A stretch of DNA of 64,000 nt from Fragilaria crotonensis (Eukaryota; Bacillariophyta; Fragilariophyceae; Fragilariales; Fragilariaceae): contig JAKSYS010000035.1 in the NCBI GenBank assembly GCA_022925895.1, forward strand, positions 62,001-126,000. Reading direction: 5' to 3'. A program made the translations under genes and the position numbers. Positions 44,829 through 55,815 of the stretch are shown here, one piece after another (position 1 is the first letter of the stretch; each line of letters opens with the position of its first letter). The notes below the pieces were generated by a model. The model was given only the letters and a program-made list of their open reading frames with translations. It ran no database searches and was not told the DNA's origin.

Positions 44829-47800
44829 ATGGACAATCAACAAGGGCAACACGATAGCGACAATGATCAACCTTTGCTTCAAGGAGATGACCTGAATGAA
44901 GTGAGTGAGTTGGATTCATGTAGCGATGACGCTGCTGACATTGATGAGAATGCAGGTTCCTCGTCGTCCTTGTTGAATATCCGACGTCTATTTTTGGGGA
45001 CTATGTTCTTCACCATGACAATCGTTGGATCATCACTCATTGGATACACGGGCGTTCATGGTGTTCTCGATCCTAGAAGGCAGACGAAACTCAAACTCGT
45101 TGATGTAGACGGACCGCCTATACCGCTGGGCGGAGCCGATGCCGTACCTCGGAAAGCATCAAAACCCACCAAATCGATGAAGAAAAGACGGCGCATGTTC
45201 AAGAGCCAAAAGTCGACCGACAACAACGATGATGACGAAGCAAAGCCGTTGGTTGTTGTCGATGCGAATGATGATCAAATACCGAATGGAGTCTCTCAAG
45301 ATTCCATCTTTGGCAGCATCAACACAGTATTACATGCCTCAGACGCTCTTGAATGTCGTGAGTCTGTCATAAGTTTTGTCATCAATGCGACCGATGGCAA
45401 AGATGAATGCGATGGTCTGAAGCGTGCATTCGATAAAACCTGCAATAGCGACGCTCCAGAGGTTGACGCAAACAGAGAACAGGGACAACCAGCTAAAAAC
45501 AGTCAGAACCAGAGCGGCAGCGTCGATTGTTGTTTGAATCAAGTCAACCAGATGTGCTACATCGAAAATTTAAGGCACTTGTTTTCCAGACATGCTGGTG
45601 GTTTCAAGCGAGGTTGGTGCGACCGCTGCTGCACCAACCGTCTGTCGCGTTCTTTGCCGAAGACGAGGTTGCAGGACACGCATGGAGCAACGCTCGATAC
45701 CTGGTTGATCACGACCTAGATACGATGGTGCACATGGATTTGTCACGGAGATTGACAACGGAGGCAGATGTCAAAGTCGAAGTCGAAGTCACCAGCGAAG
45801 AAGGTAAGAACGCCAGCATATCGTCCGACATGTCTTCGGCACAAATGGAAAAAGAGGAGTTTGAACAAATCAATGACGAGGAAGAGGACAAGGCTATAGA
45901 TGAAGTTGAAACTGAGCTAATCGTGCCTGATGTAACAGCCACGAAAAAGCCTAAGCCCAAGCAGTCCTTGACGCTGCCTACAGCAAACCAGCATGTGTCG
46001 GACACTATGCTCGGCGAGACTCTCTTGCTGCAAAAGGAAGATACAATACAGAAAGTTTTTGATTCTATTGTGAATCAGACCAATGTTACGCTTAATAATG
46101 CTGCTGTTGACGCCGCAGCGTCGTCCAAAGCCGTTCAAGAGGTGACTGCCGCCGTGTCAGCTGTCCTGAACGATCCCACATCCGTTGAAGCACGCATTTG
46201 CTGTGCGTCCATCCTTAACGTCTTCCATGAGAATTGCGATACTCCTGATGAGGAGGTCGTGTCGGACAAGAAGCTGTTCCTGATCGTATTTGTTCTGGCT
46301 TTCTGCGGAATGGTGAAAAGTCTGATTCGACACTTTCAAATTCGATGGTTGCCAGAAGCCGCTGGATGCATCCTTGTTGGAGGTAAGTTGTGCAAGATGC
46401 GTTATCATTGTGAATGAAGGTGATCAATTGCTTACACGTACGAAGTTCTATGTGGTGCCATCTTGTCATTTGTCCCTCATTACGACATCAGCTTTGATGG
46501 GGACTGGTTTCTTCGGATTATGGTACCGCCTATAGTCTTTGAGGCCGCTCTCAGTATAAACAAGAGGTCTTTTAATAGACACATTTGGCCCATCATGATA
46601 TACGCAGTGGCTGGAACACTTCTCGCTACTTGTATGACGGCATTCGTTTTGCACCAGGGGACCTCGATGCTCTCAGGATGCGAAACGATTCCATACGTTG
46701 AGTCCCTCACATTTGGTGCCTTGATTTCTTCGATCGACCCTATTGCAGTCCTTAGTGTCTTGAATAACATGGGTATGACGGACTCGGACTCAATCTATGT
46801 TGTTATATTCGGTGAATCCCTTCTGAACGATGGTGTCGCACTAGTCTTGTTGTGAGTTCCTCGTGCACGTCCTGTTTTGAATACCTACCTTATTCTCACC
46901 GTTTTCTCTCAACGACGCAGTGAAACGCTAGTTCACTTTCTGGATGAGTCACTTGTTATTGACGAAGAGGCTGTGATTGCTGCTGCCATTCACTGCTGTG
47001 TGGTTGCATTCGGTTCACTATGCGTTGGAGTAGTATCTGGATTCGCTTGCTCATTCTACTACTGGATGATGAAAGGTTGCCAGACACCACTGGTGGAGGT
47101 GCTCCTTTTCTTTTGCTGGGCGTTTATTCCGTACTATATATGTGACGGAATTGGGTGGTCGGGAATTGTTGCGATTGTTTCAACTGGCTTTGTCATGGAC
47201 CTCTTCGTTGTTGGCGAGGTTGACTCCACAGACGGTTCTATGCAGACGAGCCGCTCGCATGGGGGCAAAGCCTCCCTTCGTCGGAGCTTTTTTAACGTCC
47301 ATGGACACCTCTCACTTCTCGCAAGGACTCATGTTGGCTTTGTGGCAGAGCTCTTATCCACCATGATGGAGACCGCCATTTTCGCCTATCTAGGTGTGTT
47401 TCTCTTCAGTTACCGTTATCATTGGAACTTTCTCCACACTTTCCTGGCTATCTTTGCTTGCTGCATCAGCAGAGCTGTGATGATTCCTCTTTTGTCCCTT
47501 GCTGCCAATTCGGTTGCCAGAGTACAACAAGCTCGAGCTGTTTGCCAAAAAAAGAAAGGTCGATGGAGCGTGACGTCCACATTCGCGTCTCATCCGTCAC
47601 CTGGGGTGATCATTGACAAGAAAATGCAGCTCGTGTTGTGGGTCGCAGGATTGAGAGGTGCCATGTCCTTTGCACTGGTTGAAAATATCCCGCTTTACGA
47701 CACAGTGACGCAGCAGGGTCACGCCTCAAACCTGAATTGAAGGCGATGACGTCAGCAACCATCGTCTTTACTGTCTTTGTGCTTGGGGGGTATACCTTCT

Positions 47801-47976
47801 ATCTCATGGAACATCTTGGTTTGGGACCGTCAAGCAAATCCTTGCCATCAGCAGAGACAGCTGCCTTGGTAAAACGAAGCCATAAAAGCTCGAATGCTCT
47901 TGTCGCAAACGACATATCCTACGAAGAGACGAACGAACGGTCTAAGGTCCGTCAAAGGACGTATGTAAACGGTTGA
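44829..47976 (+). CDS. Na+/H+ exchanger (CPA1/NHE) with long Cys-containing N-terminal domain
   Basis: Predicted exons 44829-45612, 45663-46382, 46446-46851, 46921-47976 with introns of 50, 63 and 69 nt. The N-terminus is acidic with one membrane segment ('LFLGTMFFTMTIVGSSLIGY'), then about 350 residues of probably luminal, Lys/Asp-rich sequence with Cys pairs (CRESV, CDGL, CC). The transporter domain follows: 'FGALISSIDPIAVLSVL', 'FGESLLNDGVALVL' across a splice, 'ETAIFAYLGVFLF' and 'LRGAMSFALVENIP', all NHE landmarks. It exchanges Na+ or K+ for H+ across a membrane. At about 47,718-47,722 one base seems missing, because 'RLKPELKAMTSATIVFTVF' continues in another frame. The gene faces the PTOX gene tail-to-tail, 121 bases apart. 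Confidence 0.85.
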
Positions 47977-48097
47977 ATCTCGAGTGTCTGATTCTCCGTT
48001 GGTTCTTACTTATTTCCGGCGATACGTTCGCTTGTTCAAATGAAGTATACTAGTATCCTGCACATTTTAACGATCGATTTCTGTCGATGCTTTGTCT

Positions 48098-49021
48098 CTA
48101 CGGAGATGCCTCTATTACCTGCTTTGTGAGCTTGGTTGTTCCACTGACCTTCGTGTTCTCTATGCCCTGCATGTCGTTGTATTGAACTAGGTTGCAGAGA
48201 GTCTTCCAATGCTCTTTCTCATCGTCGCGAACGTTAACAAAGACGTCATACAGTGACTCGAGCTTGGGTCGCCGAGCGGAGAATTTGCCCGTCTCGTCCA
48301 CATCCTTGACGGTGCAGAAGAGGTCAAAGAGAAAGGGATTATCCTCTTGGTAATACTTCCTGGCGATGGGTGGTACTGGCAAGGATTTGAGCATGTCTGC
48401 GTGGTCATTAAGGTATTTGTCATATGTTTCGTAGGCATGATCCTCAATGAGTTCCGAAAGGTGATAGGCGGCTTGTTCAGAGAGGCTGTAGACTCCCACA
48501 ACGTACCAATAGTAACCGAAGGCCATTGTTTGCGCGATGGTACGATCCACCGCACTTGAGTTTCCCCCAAGCGATTCCATGATGAGGAGATGATGCAGCT
48601 CGTTGTCGGCCTCGGCGTAGTGGGTTCGCATTCGCTCACTCAACGTTGGTGAACGCTCACCAAAGGTTTCGCGGAGGTGCATGACAGACAGATAAGCGAA
48701 ATAGGGCACTCTGGCGACAGTCTCAAGGACGTAAAAGCGGGCAAAATCCCGCGGTCCACCGGTAACGGGGTAAAGGAGACAGATGAGATCGTAGACGGTG
48801 TCAATAACAATCTTGTTGAAGTCGTAGATGGCTTCATCCATCAGGGCGGGCTTGCGTTCAAGGCTTGTGGCAGCCATGGCTGTGCGGATGTCTCGTGAAG
48901 GCATCAGCGCCTGTTGCCGTGTATGTTGGTTGCATAGGCGTGACGAAGGGACAATCTGGAACGAATGCACGCCAGCAAGCAGAGCTGTTAGCAAACCAAA
49001 GGCTTGCATCTTGTTCCACAT
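48098..49021 (-). CDS. PTOX: Plastid terminal oxidase (alternative oxidase family)
   Basis: Intron-free, 307 residues from an ATG. The leader MQAFGLLTALLAGVHS is a signal peptide followed by Phe21, the diatom plastid import pattern, then a basic transit stretch. The di-iron ligands of the AOX family are visible: E100 in 'FYVLETVARVPYF', E141 and H144 in 'NELHHLLIMESLGG', a Glu in 'LSELIEDHAYETY' (about 193), and E268/H271 in 'VRDDEKEHWKTL'. Plastid terminal oxidase passes electrons from plastoquinol to oxygen at the thylakoid, supporting carotenoid synthesis and chlororespiration. The NELHHL and DDEKEHW forms fit PTOX better than mitochondrial AOX. Confidence 0.92.
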   Translation of the reverse strand: MWNKMQAFGLLTALLAGVHSFQIVPSSRLCNQHTRQQALMPSRDIRTAMAATSLERKPALMDEAIYDFNKIVIDTVYDLICLLYPVTGGPRDFARFYVLETVARVPYFAYLSVMHLRETFGERSPTLSERMRTHYAEADNELHHLLIMESLGGNSSAVDRTIAQTMAFGYYWYVVGVYSLSEQAAYHLSELIEDHAYETYDKYLNDHADMLKSLPVPPIARKYYQEDNPFLFDLFCTVKDVDETGKFSARRPKLESLYDVFVNVRDDEKEHWKTLCNLVQYNDMQGIENTKVSGTTKLTKQVIEASP

Positions 49022-49666
49022 GAACAGATCGTTTGATCGGATCCTTTCTGTTATTATAAAAACTGGACACAGACGTCACACATCACGGCATCCTGCAGGC
49101 AACGAACATCACACTCAACACTACCAGGTACTAGTAGTACTACAGCTGAAAGCACTGATCCATTCCCACGGAAATCAATTTGCACTAAAAAAGTTGAACT
49201 GCAACGAGACAGTTCCAGGTTTCCTTTCCAGCATGCTACACTGTACAGTACAGTACAGTACCAATGCTATAATTGAAAAAATGTATGTACACTCTCTAGA
49301 GAGTACATTGTAGCATGTAGATACATACACAGCGTGCTCGCAGTACTAGAGTATGCGTACTCAAGTAACAATGATACGGCGCAGTTGCCGTAAAACGTGC
49401 TCGGCGTAAAATGCTCCAGTTAGGGGCTGGGGGCTGGTCGACGATGCCTCGCTATAAGAAGCAGTGGCCTGTGGCCTGCATTCATATAACAACTTACAGG
49501 CATATGGCCTTTATCGGTATGGAGTACAAAGATCATAGATAGATCAATGACAACAGAGGACACATCACTCTGAGAACCCCTCAAGGCTACACGTCGTATT
49601 TTGTTGTTTGTCTACCTCGCTGTCAATCGACAGATCCGAGTTCCTCCCTTTCCGCCGTTGGTTACC
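49022..49666. other. Spacer between divergent PTOX and receptor genes
   Basis: Holds an ACAGT/GTAC run at 49,242-49,262 (CAGTACAGTACAGTACC) and a palindrome TCTCTAGAGA at 49,293-49,302. Both flanking genes read away from here, so it probably contains both promoters. Confidence 0.5.
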
Positions 49667-50923
49667 ATGTCTGATGATCTGCAAGCTGAGGTCATCAGCA
49701 GACAAGGCCTGGGACTGGCACTCACTATCATTCCTACCGTTACAGGCACAATATCACTCCTTTCATCAATTGTGCTTATATGGTACATCGTTCGAGAGAA
49801 AAGGCTGTCCCGAGCAAGGGAGCAAATTCTGATTGGACTAAGCATTCTTGACATTGCGTTTTCCTCCGCTTGTGCCATGTCTACATTTACGGCACCAGAA
49901 GATATTGACCCCTTGACGGAATATGTCTTGCGAGGAAACATTGCGACTTGCAACTTGCAGGGATGGCTGTATCAGTTCGGAGCTGCCGCTCCGATGTACA
50001 ACTCTGTCCTTAGCATTTATTGTCTCCTATGTGTTAGGTACGGATGGACTGCGGAGCAGCTCAAGAAATGTTTCCTTCCCAGCATGCATACACTCGTCTT
50101 CGGATGGGCATTCGGATTTGCGACTGCAGGAATTATTCTCGAGCTTTATAATTACGGAGGCATGTTGGGTTGTTGGATTGATGATGCCCAGCTGGACCTT
50201 TGTGACGAAGGATACGTATTAACGTCGTGCAGCCGGGGTCACGTCAGCGATTTATACGTATTCGTGTTTGCAATACTTCCCGGTGTTTTATCTCTCATGA
50301 TTACTATCTTGGCGACGTCCATGCTGTACTGCAGAATTCGTGCTATAGAACAGCAAGCACAGGGAGATGACCGCGACACCTCTGGCTACTCACAAGCAAC
50401 TCGTGCTGCTCGTTTTCAAGTCGGTGATATCCCAAGAGACGACGAACAGGACACGACGACGTCATTGGAATCCTCACACTTCTGCTGTCGCCTATGGCGT
50501 AGACGTTCGACACAGTTCAGAATGAGCAAAAAAGTGCTGGAATCTGGAACACTTTATGTCGTCGCATTTTGGATCACGTACACTCCCTTCATTGTCATAT
50601 CTATACTCAGTGCCGCCGGAAGTCGCGCCCCAGATTGGTTGAGAGTCGCCAACGTTTTTTTACTCCCACTGCAAGGTTCTTTCAATCTCTTGATTTACAA
50701 AATACCGGACTTGCAAGGACGACTATCACGAGCTTCTCCGACCTCTACGTCCCGAATGGAGATGCAAAGTACTGCAACCAATGTGCCAGCACAAGAGTGC
50801 TCTCCAGAGTCATCGAATGTCTCTGAACACATGAATGCTCCGACACGGACAGGTAGGAGTGACTTTGCAGTACATGATCCAGGTGTTCAGGTTTCCAACG
50901 ACCAAAAGTCGGCGCAGGAATGA
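49667..50923 (+). CDS. Seven-transmembrane receptor (GPCR-like)
   Basis: 418 residues from the ATG at 49667; the open frame extends upstream only through TTG. Seven hydrophobic segments are clear: 'LALTIIPTVTGTISLLSSIV', 'ILIGLSILDIAFSSACAMS', 'MYNSVLSIYCLLCVRYGW', 'LVFGWAFGFATAGIILELY', 'LYVFVFAILPGVLSLMITIL', 'LYVVAFWITYTPFIVISIL' and 'ANVFLLPLQGSFNLLIYKI'. Segments 1-3 are followed by short loops. The second outer loop has Cys residues (GCW, LCD, SCS), and a Cys before segment 3 could form the usual disulfide. The third inner loop is long, with CC near 'ESSHFCCRLWRRRS', and the tail is Ser/Thr-rich. The pattern fits the cAMP-receptor/secretin-like GPCRs expanded in diatoms. The ligand is unknown. 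No canonical DRY is seen; 'CVRYG' sits near the end of segment 3. Confidence 0.75.
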   Translation: MSDDLQAEVISRQGLGLALTIIPTVTGTISLLSSIVLIWYIVREKRLSRAREQILIGLSILDIAFSSACAMSTFTAPEDIDPLTEYVLRGNIATCNLQGWLYQFGAAAPMYNSVLSIYCLLCVRYGWTAEQLKKCFLPSMHTLVFGWAFGFATAGIILELYNYGGMLGCWIDDAQLDLCDEGYVLTSCSRGHVSDLYVFVFAILPGVLSLMITILATSMLYCRIRAIEQQAQGDDRDTSGYSQATRAARFQVGDIPRDDEQDTTTSLESSHFCCRLWRRRSTQFRMSKKVLESGTLYVVAFWITYTPFIVISILSAAGSRAPDWLRVANVFLLPLQGSFNLLIYKIPDLQGRLSRASPTSTSRMEMQSTATNVPAQECSPESSNVSEHMNAPTRTGRSDFAVHDPGVQVSNDQKSAQE

Positions 50924-51926
50924 GAAGTGAGAGCTCATTGAAATTCCTTTGTTAGATACACAAACTGCGGATACCATCTGCAAGGCGGGTGGCTGCTTCA
51001 ACGCACTGGTCGGGAGGGAGGTTTGAATAGCAAACTCGAATCCATCCCGGGAACCCACAATACGAGCCTGGAATATTGCAGATAGTACAGCCAGCAACTA
51101 TGTACGGGCTCCACTCTTGACTCTTGACTCTACCAGCAGACTCTACTAGGTACAAGTACCGGTAGAGATGAAGACGACGGCAGTGCAGAGTTGCTGACAT
51201 CGACGATTTTCACAGAAAGAGTAGTCCCCGCACCTTTACCATACTATATAGGACGACGGCGTTTTCAAGAAATTGAGTAAACTTGGACCTTTGATAAATC
51301 GTTCCTGGACGCGGACACTTGGTGTGGGAGAGCGCCCTCAGCATGCCGACGTAATCGCAATTCCTAATAACGACGGTGCAGCTCTTTTAGCACAACTTGG
51401 CGATCCAAGAGCAAGATTGCCAACGAGATAGTCACGGGGAACAACCGTAGACACTCACCAACTGCTGTACGAGGTACAGTACTTGGCGACGCAAGAGCCC
51501 ATGATTGACAACGATGTAATCACGGGGAACAACAATGTACTGGAGGGCTCTCGTGGTGTGTGTGCGTTACGCGTGTAGTAGAGCAACTACTATACTTGTA
51601 CCCGGTACTCGTACCAGTTACTCTTGCACCTGGTACTTGTAACGCGTCTATGAAGGAACGTGTTTCACGTCCGCGTATTGCCGCATAGGGGCCATGGAAT
51701 CACGTCCGTGCACGAGATGAGGAAGTCGTCCGAACAGTACAGTATAAAGTATGCATACGAGGACTAGTACCACGAAGGCAGTGGCACATCATACTGGTGA
51801 CGTCACGGAACACGATCGGTCAATCGTGCCGAAAGTACCAACTGTGAGACCGATCAGTCGTGATATGCGTTGGTGTGCTCGAGAAATGTGATCGCGGAAG
51901 TTCGTGCACAGGAGTGTTCAACAGAA
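50924..51926. other. Spacer, GTAC-rich
   Basis: GTAC clusters at 51,145-51,170, 51,470-51,485 and 51,590-51,645. The first 250 bases are the 3' flank of the receptor gene. Two related words containing 'ACAACG' and 'CACGGGGAACAAC' repeat at about 51,430 and 51,520, a small imperfect duplication. Confidence 0.4.
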
Positions 51927-53238
51927 ATGGCCCACAGAGACCCGACCAAGAGTTTTGGGTTACAATTTTATCCATCAACTCGCAACGAAAACCGTTTGTT
52001 GTTTACCATGTACGAGGCCGGAACTCCGACGTATCCGAAGCACATAGCCAATGCTGTTGTCACCAGGATCAAAAGACACGTGCACACTATGCTTGGTCAG
52101 AGCAGTGTTGTTAAAGGTCGATGGGACGAGAAAGACGATGCCTGCGGGAATTTTGAGAAGGACGAGGTGAAAATTGGCAAGCTGCTTGGAAGCGGTGGAT
52201 TCTCCGACGTTTACGAAGTTCTCAATTTTGAACTCAAGGAAGATCCAGTCGCGAAGTATGGCAACAGCCAAATTGCAGCCAGACGGTTCTACGAAAACGC
52301 CGTCAAAAACGGAAAGTGCAAGTACGTTGCAAAGCACCTCAGACTGAGAACCATGGAAGATCCATCAAGTTTTGCTTGGCTGCAGCAGACTTAGTTGTGG
52401 AAGCACAATTCTGAACAGCCTACAGCATGATAATATTCTGAAGATACGAGGATGGACGACCGGAGGTATCAATGCGTACGCAGACGGAAGTCACAATGGA
52501 TTTTTTTTACTGCTGGATCGCCTCCATGAGACCCTCGAAGACAGAATAGCATTCTGGAACAGGAAGAAGCTCGACAACTCTCTGGAAAGAAGCCTGGAAT
52601 GCCTCGGATTGAATAGTGACAAAACATCGGAACTGCTGAACCGCACGAAGATTGCACACCAGATTGCATTGGCTTTGGCCTATCTCCACAGCAAGAACAT
52701 TGTTTTCCGTGACCTCAAGCCAAACAATGTCGGATTCGATGAACATGGCAATGTGAAGATCTTTGACTTTGGTTTATCGCGCGAACTGCCGCGTCGTTGC
52801 GACAATGTCAATGACGTCTACACTATGAGTGGTGCGATCGGCACAGTGCGATACATGGCCCCTGAAGTGGCGCTTTCGAGACAGTACAACCAAAGGTTGA
52901 TACTTATAGCTGGTCCATGCTTTATTGGAGCTGCATTACTCTCGAAACCTTACGCCAGCATGAGCAGATCAGTTCATAGATCGGACGTTTGTATTTGTGG
53001 TCACAGGCCGGTGCTCCCAGGAGACTTGCCGGAAACAATCAAGCATCTCTTACAGAATTCCTGGCAGCATTCCATAAAAGCGCGATACACTATGACTGAA
53101 GTATGTACACTTCTAAAACGCATTGAGAAAGAGCTGGAAACAGACCTGGAAACACCACGAAGCAATTCCTCATTGGCAATGTCGCGGCCGTTGTTTGTGA
53201 GGAATACCAGCAACGCTGTACTCTCTGTGGCGGCGTAG
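51927..53238 (+). pseudogene. Protein kinase paralog, frame broken
   Basis: From the ATG at 51927 (MAHRDPTKSFG). Landmarks of a kinase like the one at 21.8-23.5 kb appear in order: glycine loop 'LGSGGFSDVYEV', 'KYVAKHL', '[16 protein letters not shown]' (shared nearly word for word with the first kinase), '[13 protein letters not shown]', 'DFGLSREL' and '[13 protein letters not shown]'. Frame is lost at about 52,372-52,385, 52,415-52,420, 52,893 and between 52,965 and 52,985. In at least three of these, one base seems to be missing, and in each case the conserved sequence resumes in another frame. No intron with GT-AG ends repairs it. Catalytic residues remain, so decay is recent, or these are sequence errors. 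Substrate unknown. Confidence 0.7.
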
Positions 53239-53759
53239 AGGATGACCATTAATTCTCATAACTAACTATTCTAGTGCTCCGTACAGCGATATTAGTCGCT
53301 CCAGAAGAGCACGTCGAAAATTCCTGACACATGAATATCAAGGTCCACCCCCTTGTGCTCAGCGTCCTTGTCTTTCTCTCATTTATCAAAACACCGATCA
53401 TAATCGAGGCCAACGCTGGGACGCCCACAAAAATTTGAGACGTGGTTTGGCTATGTTCGCCTCCGTTCCAAGGTGAAACTTGAAACCAACATGAATGTCT
53501 ACCGGTGCAAGAAGCGTCACTGTCGTAGTATCCCTACTGTAACGAGTACTACACTACTCCGGACTCCGGAGGACCAGGGAACAGTTGCGAATCGTATGCA
53601 TAACAACGGTCGGACTGTGATCCGGATGGGCTCACGCACGAATGACCTCCAATGGTGCAAGGTTACGCACGAACGGACTCAGTAGATTCGCTCACAACAA
53701 ACCCATAATCCATTACAGCACAATATTGTTAAGGACAATCCATACGTCCTTCAGCTCCC
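53239..53759. other. Spacer
   Basis: No gene recognised. Contains a few GTAC and CTACTACAC words. The last 60 bases are the likely promoter/5' UTR of the secreted repeat protein. Confidence 0.4.
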
Positions 53760-54383
53760 ATGAAGCTCATCCTCCTTTTCACCATCCTAGGTGTTGCTGT
53801 CCACGGTCTCGACCTAGCTGTCGAAGCGAGTTCGTTTCTCTTGAAGGAGCCCTCAGCCGATCGAGCCCTGACTGTCGAGGGATCCAACTTTGCTCACTGG
53901 AAGGAAAAATCCGGCACTGCAGCGGAGCGCGAACTCAAGAACAAAGGTCAAATGAAGAAACCAACGATGAAGCCAACCAGGAAACCAAAGGCAAAACCTC
54001 CAACCAAGAAAACGAAGACTAAACCTCCAACCATGAAAACGAAGACTAAACCTCCAACCAAGAAAACGAAGACTAAACCTCCAACCAAGAAAACGAAGAC
54101 TAGACCTCCAGTTGCCGCTCCATTTGGAAATCCAGTTTTTGCACCTTCAGTTCTTGCGCCTCCCGGTTTTGCTCCTGTTTTTGCACCTTCAGTTCTTGCG
54201 CCTCCCGGTTTTGCTCCTGTTTTTGCACCTTCAGTTCTTGCGCCTCCCGGTTTTGCTCCTGTTTTTGCACCTTCAGTTCTTGCGCCTCCCGGTTTTGCTC
54301 CTGTTTTTGCACCTTCAGTTCTTGCGCCTCCCGGTTTTGCTCCTGTTTTTGCACCTTCAGTACTGGCGCCTTTCTGGCAGTAG
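53760..54383 (+). CDS. Secreted Lys/Pro tandem-repeat protein
   Basis: 207 residues, no intron. Signal peptide MKLILLFTILGVAVHG, then an ordinary 60-residue N-terminal region. Next, a Lys/Pro/Thr-rich block with five related copies of about 9 residues ('KPPTKKTKT', starting near 54,000), then five full and one partial copy of the 14-residue unit PVFAPSVLAPPGFA, ending FWQ. At the DNA level the second array is a 42-bp tandem repeat with almost no change, so it is recent or homogenised. A basic Lys-rich block next to a hydrophobic Pro/Ala-rich block suggests an extracellular or cell-wall structural role such as silica or mucilage binding. No Ser-rich phosphorylation pattern of the silaffin type is seen. 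The function is inference. Confidence 0.75.
   Translation: MKLILLFTILGVAVHGLDLAVEASSFLLKEPSADRALTVEGSNFAHWKEKSGTAAERELKNKGQMKKPTMKPTRKPKAKPPTKKTKTKPPTMKTKTKPPTKKTKTKPPTKKTKTRPPVAAPFGNPVFAPSVLAPPGFAPVFAPSVLAPPGFAPVFAPSVLAPPGFAPVFAPSVLAPPGFAPVFAPSVLAPPGFAPVFAPSVLAPFWQ
54132..54380 (+). repeat. 42-bp coding tandem repeat
   Basis: Five full units beginning CCTGTTTTTGCACCTTCAGT and a sixth partial one, in frame with the protein above. The unit encodes a 14-residue Pro/Ala/Val/Phe repeat. Confidence 0.9.
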
Positions 54384-55510
54384 GCAGAACTGGAAAGAAT
54401 TGAAAAGGCAACGTAACATCCTGCAACAATGCTTTGGACTTCGCCAGCGAATTAAAACCAAGTATAATCAGTGGCAATACTAAGAACTATCTACATATGC
54501 CATATTTTCACAATATCAGAAGGTTGCGGCTTTTACAGTACAACATAAACCATGCAACTGTATAGTGTTCTGAGTTCTGACCCTTAGATTTAGTCCTACT
54601 ACTAAGGCCGCTTTTGTTTCTCTTTTGTTAAATAGATGTCCCTTTTGTTGACCCCAAAAGATAACCCATATCTGACAAAACCGAAACTCAGTTTTGTTGG
54701 GATTTCACGAAAAAACAGTAAATTAATTCGTTTGGATGCCTGATTCCGTGTCAGTGCATATTTCATCATCCTCGATACGGTGCTATTGTCCAGCTGAAAC
54801 ATGCGCATGGTCTCCAAAACTCCGTGGAGCAGGTCTTCTTGCAAGATATTGACATCTTCGGCTCAAAAGAATTGAAAGTGGTCGCTCTTTCCTCAACGCC
54901 CTTTCTGCAGGGATCCGATGTCGAGCCTTCCATTTACAAGCAACTCCATCTCTCCAATGACCTTGGATCTGACCCCTTTCTTGTCAAAGCCACATGAAAG
55001 AGCAGCTGGCCATACTTTAAACAATCCAGAATGCCCCGCTTACGACTACTATCGTGACATGGACGAGTTCTTGATCCACAAGGCTCCACTGCTGTAAAAG
55101 CAGCAAATACAATCCACAAGGCTCTACTTTAATAGCATCAAGTGTCAGCGAATCATTTGCTTAATCAACATTGAAAGGATGCGTAAACCCTTCATGCTTT
55201 TCACACTGCTGTGTGTAATGAATGTCCTGTGGGTCTGACAAATGTTTTTGCTCCAACCAAAGCCAAGCATCCTCATATGAATGCCAAGTATTTTCCATCT
55301 GGCTGATGGCTCTCTCCCACCGTTAAATCTAATTGCTGTGGCGCAGGATGATAAAACTTCTTGGTTGAATAGTATGCAACAATCCTTACTACTGGTTCTG
55401 ATGACGCGGCAATACGGGGAATCTGGCACTGTACCAAAATGTGTACTAGTTGCACTTGACTATTCCTCAATTCCTCCAAGATCCATCCCGAGTTGGCTGA
55501 AACTGTGTTG
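54384..55510. other. Gene-poor stretch with coding-like remnants
   Basis: No intact gene. A plus-strand scrap around 54,795-55,000 ('QLKHAHGLQNSVEQVFLQ', 'DIFGSKELKVVALSSTPFL') and later pieces to 55,300 look like decayed protein sequence in shifting frames. I cannot name the family. The LINE fragment that follows suggests that this is transposon debris. Confidence 0.3.
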
Positions 55511-55815
55511 ACAACCGGTAACCGCAGGAGCACCAACCCTTGGGGCGAAGTTTACAAGCCAAGCCCTCTCACATTACTTGGTTTTCCTACTACTCGCAGT
55601 ATGTCACCGGTTTGACTCTTGATAGACGCGGCGGACAACTCGAAGAAGTTTGTAAAGTGCACAATGAGGTTCAAGCGGATATCTTCCTGGGACAGGAACA
55701 CAATCTTGATACTACCCAACTTCACGTGAGAAGCTCATTATACAACACCGCCAAGCAACATTGCTTACGCGCCCGTCTATCATTTGGCAACAAGGTGGTA
55801 TATGGTGACTTTTAA
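55511..55815 (+). mobile_element. LINE 5' fragment (start of endonuclease region)
   Basis: The frame from 55,540 contains 'YVTGLTLDRRGGQLEEVCKV' and 'NEVQADIFLGQEHNLDTT', close to the opening of the apurinic-type endonuclease domain of LINEs (typically NINGL... and ADIF..QEHN). An upstream scrap 'TNPWGEVYKPSPLTLLGF' in another frame matches the lead-in. The rest of the element is absent after 55,815, so this is a short truncated piece, complementary in content to the LINE tail at 1-1613. Confidence 0.5.

Noticed and set aside
54100-54483. Leu/Gln-rich repeat frames opposite or beside the secreted repeat protein
   Set aside because: They are frame shadows of the 42-bp array, which stays open in several frames because it repeats.
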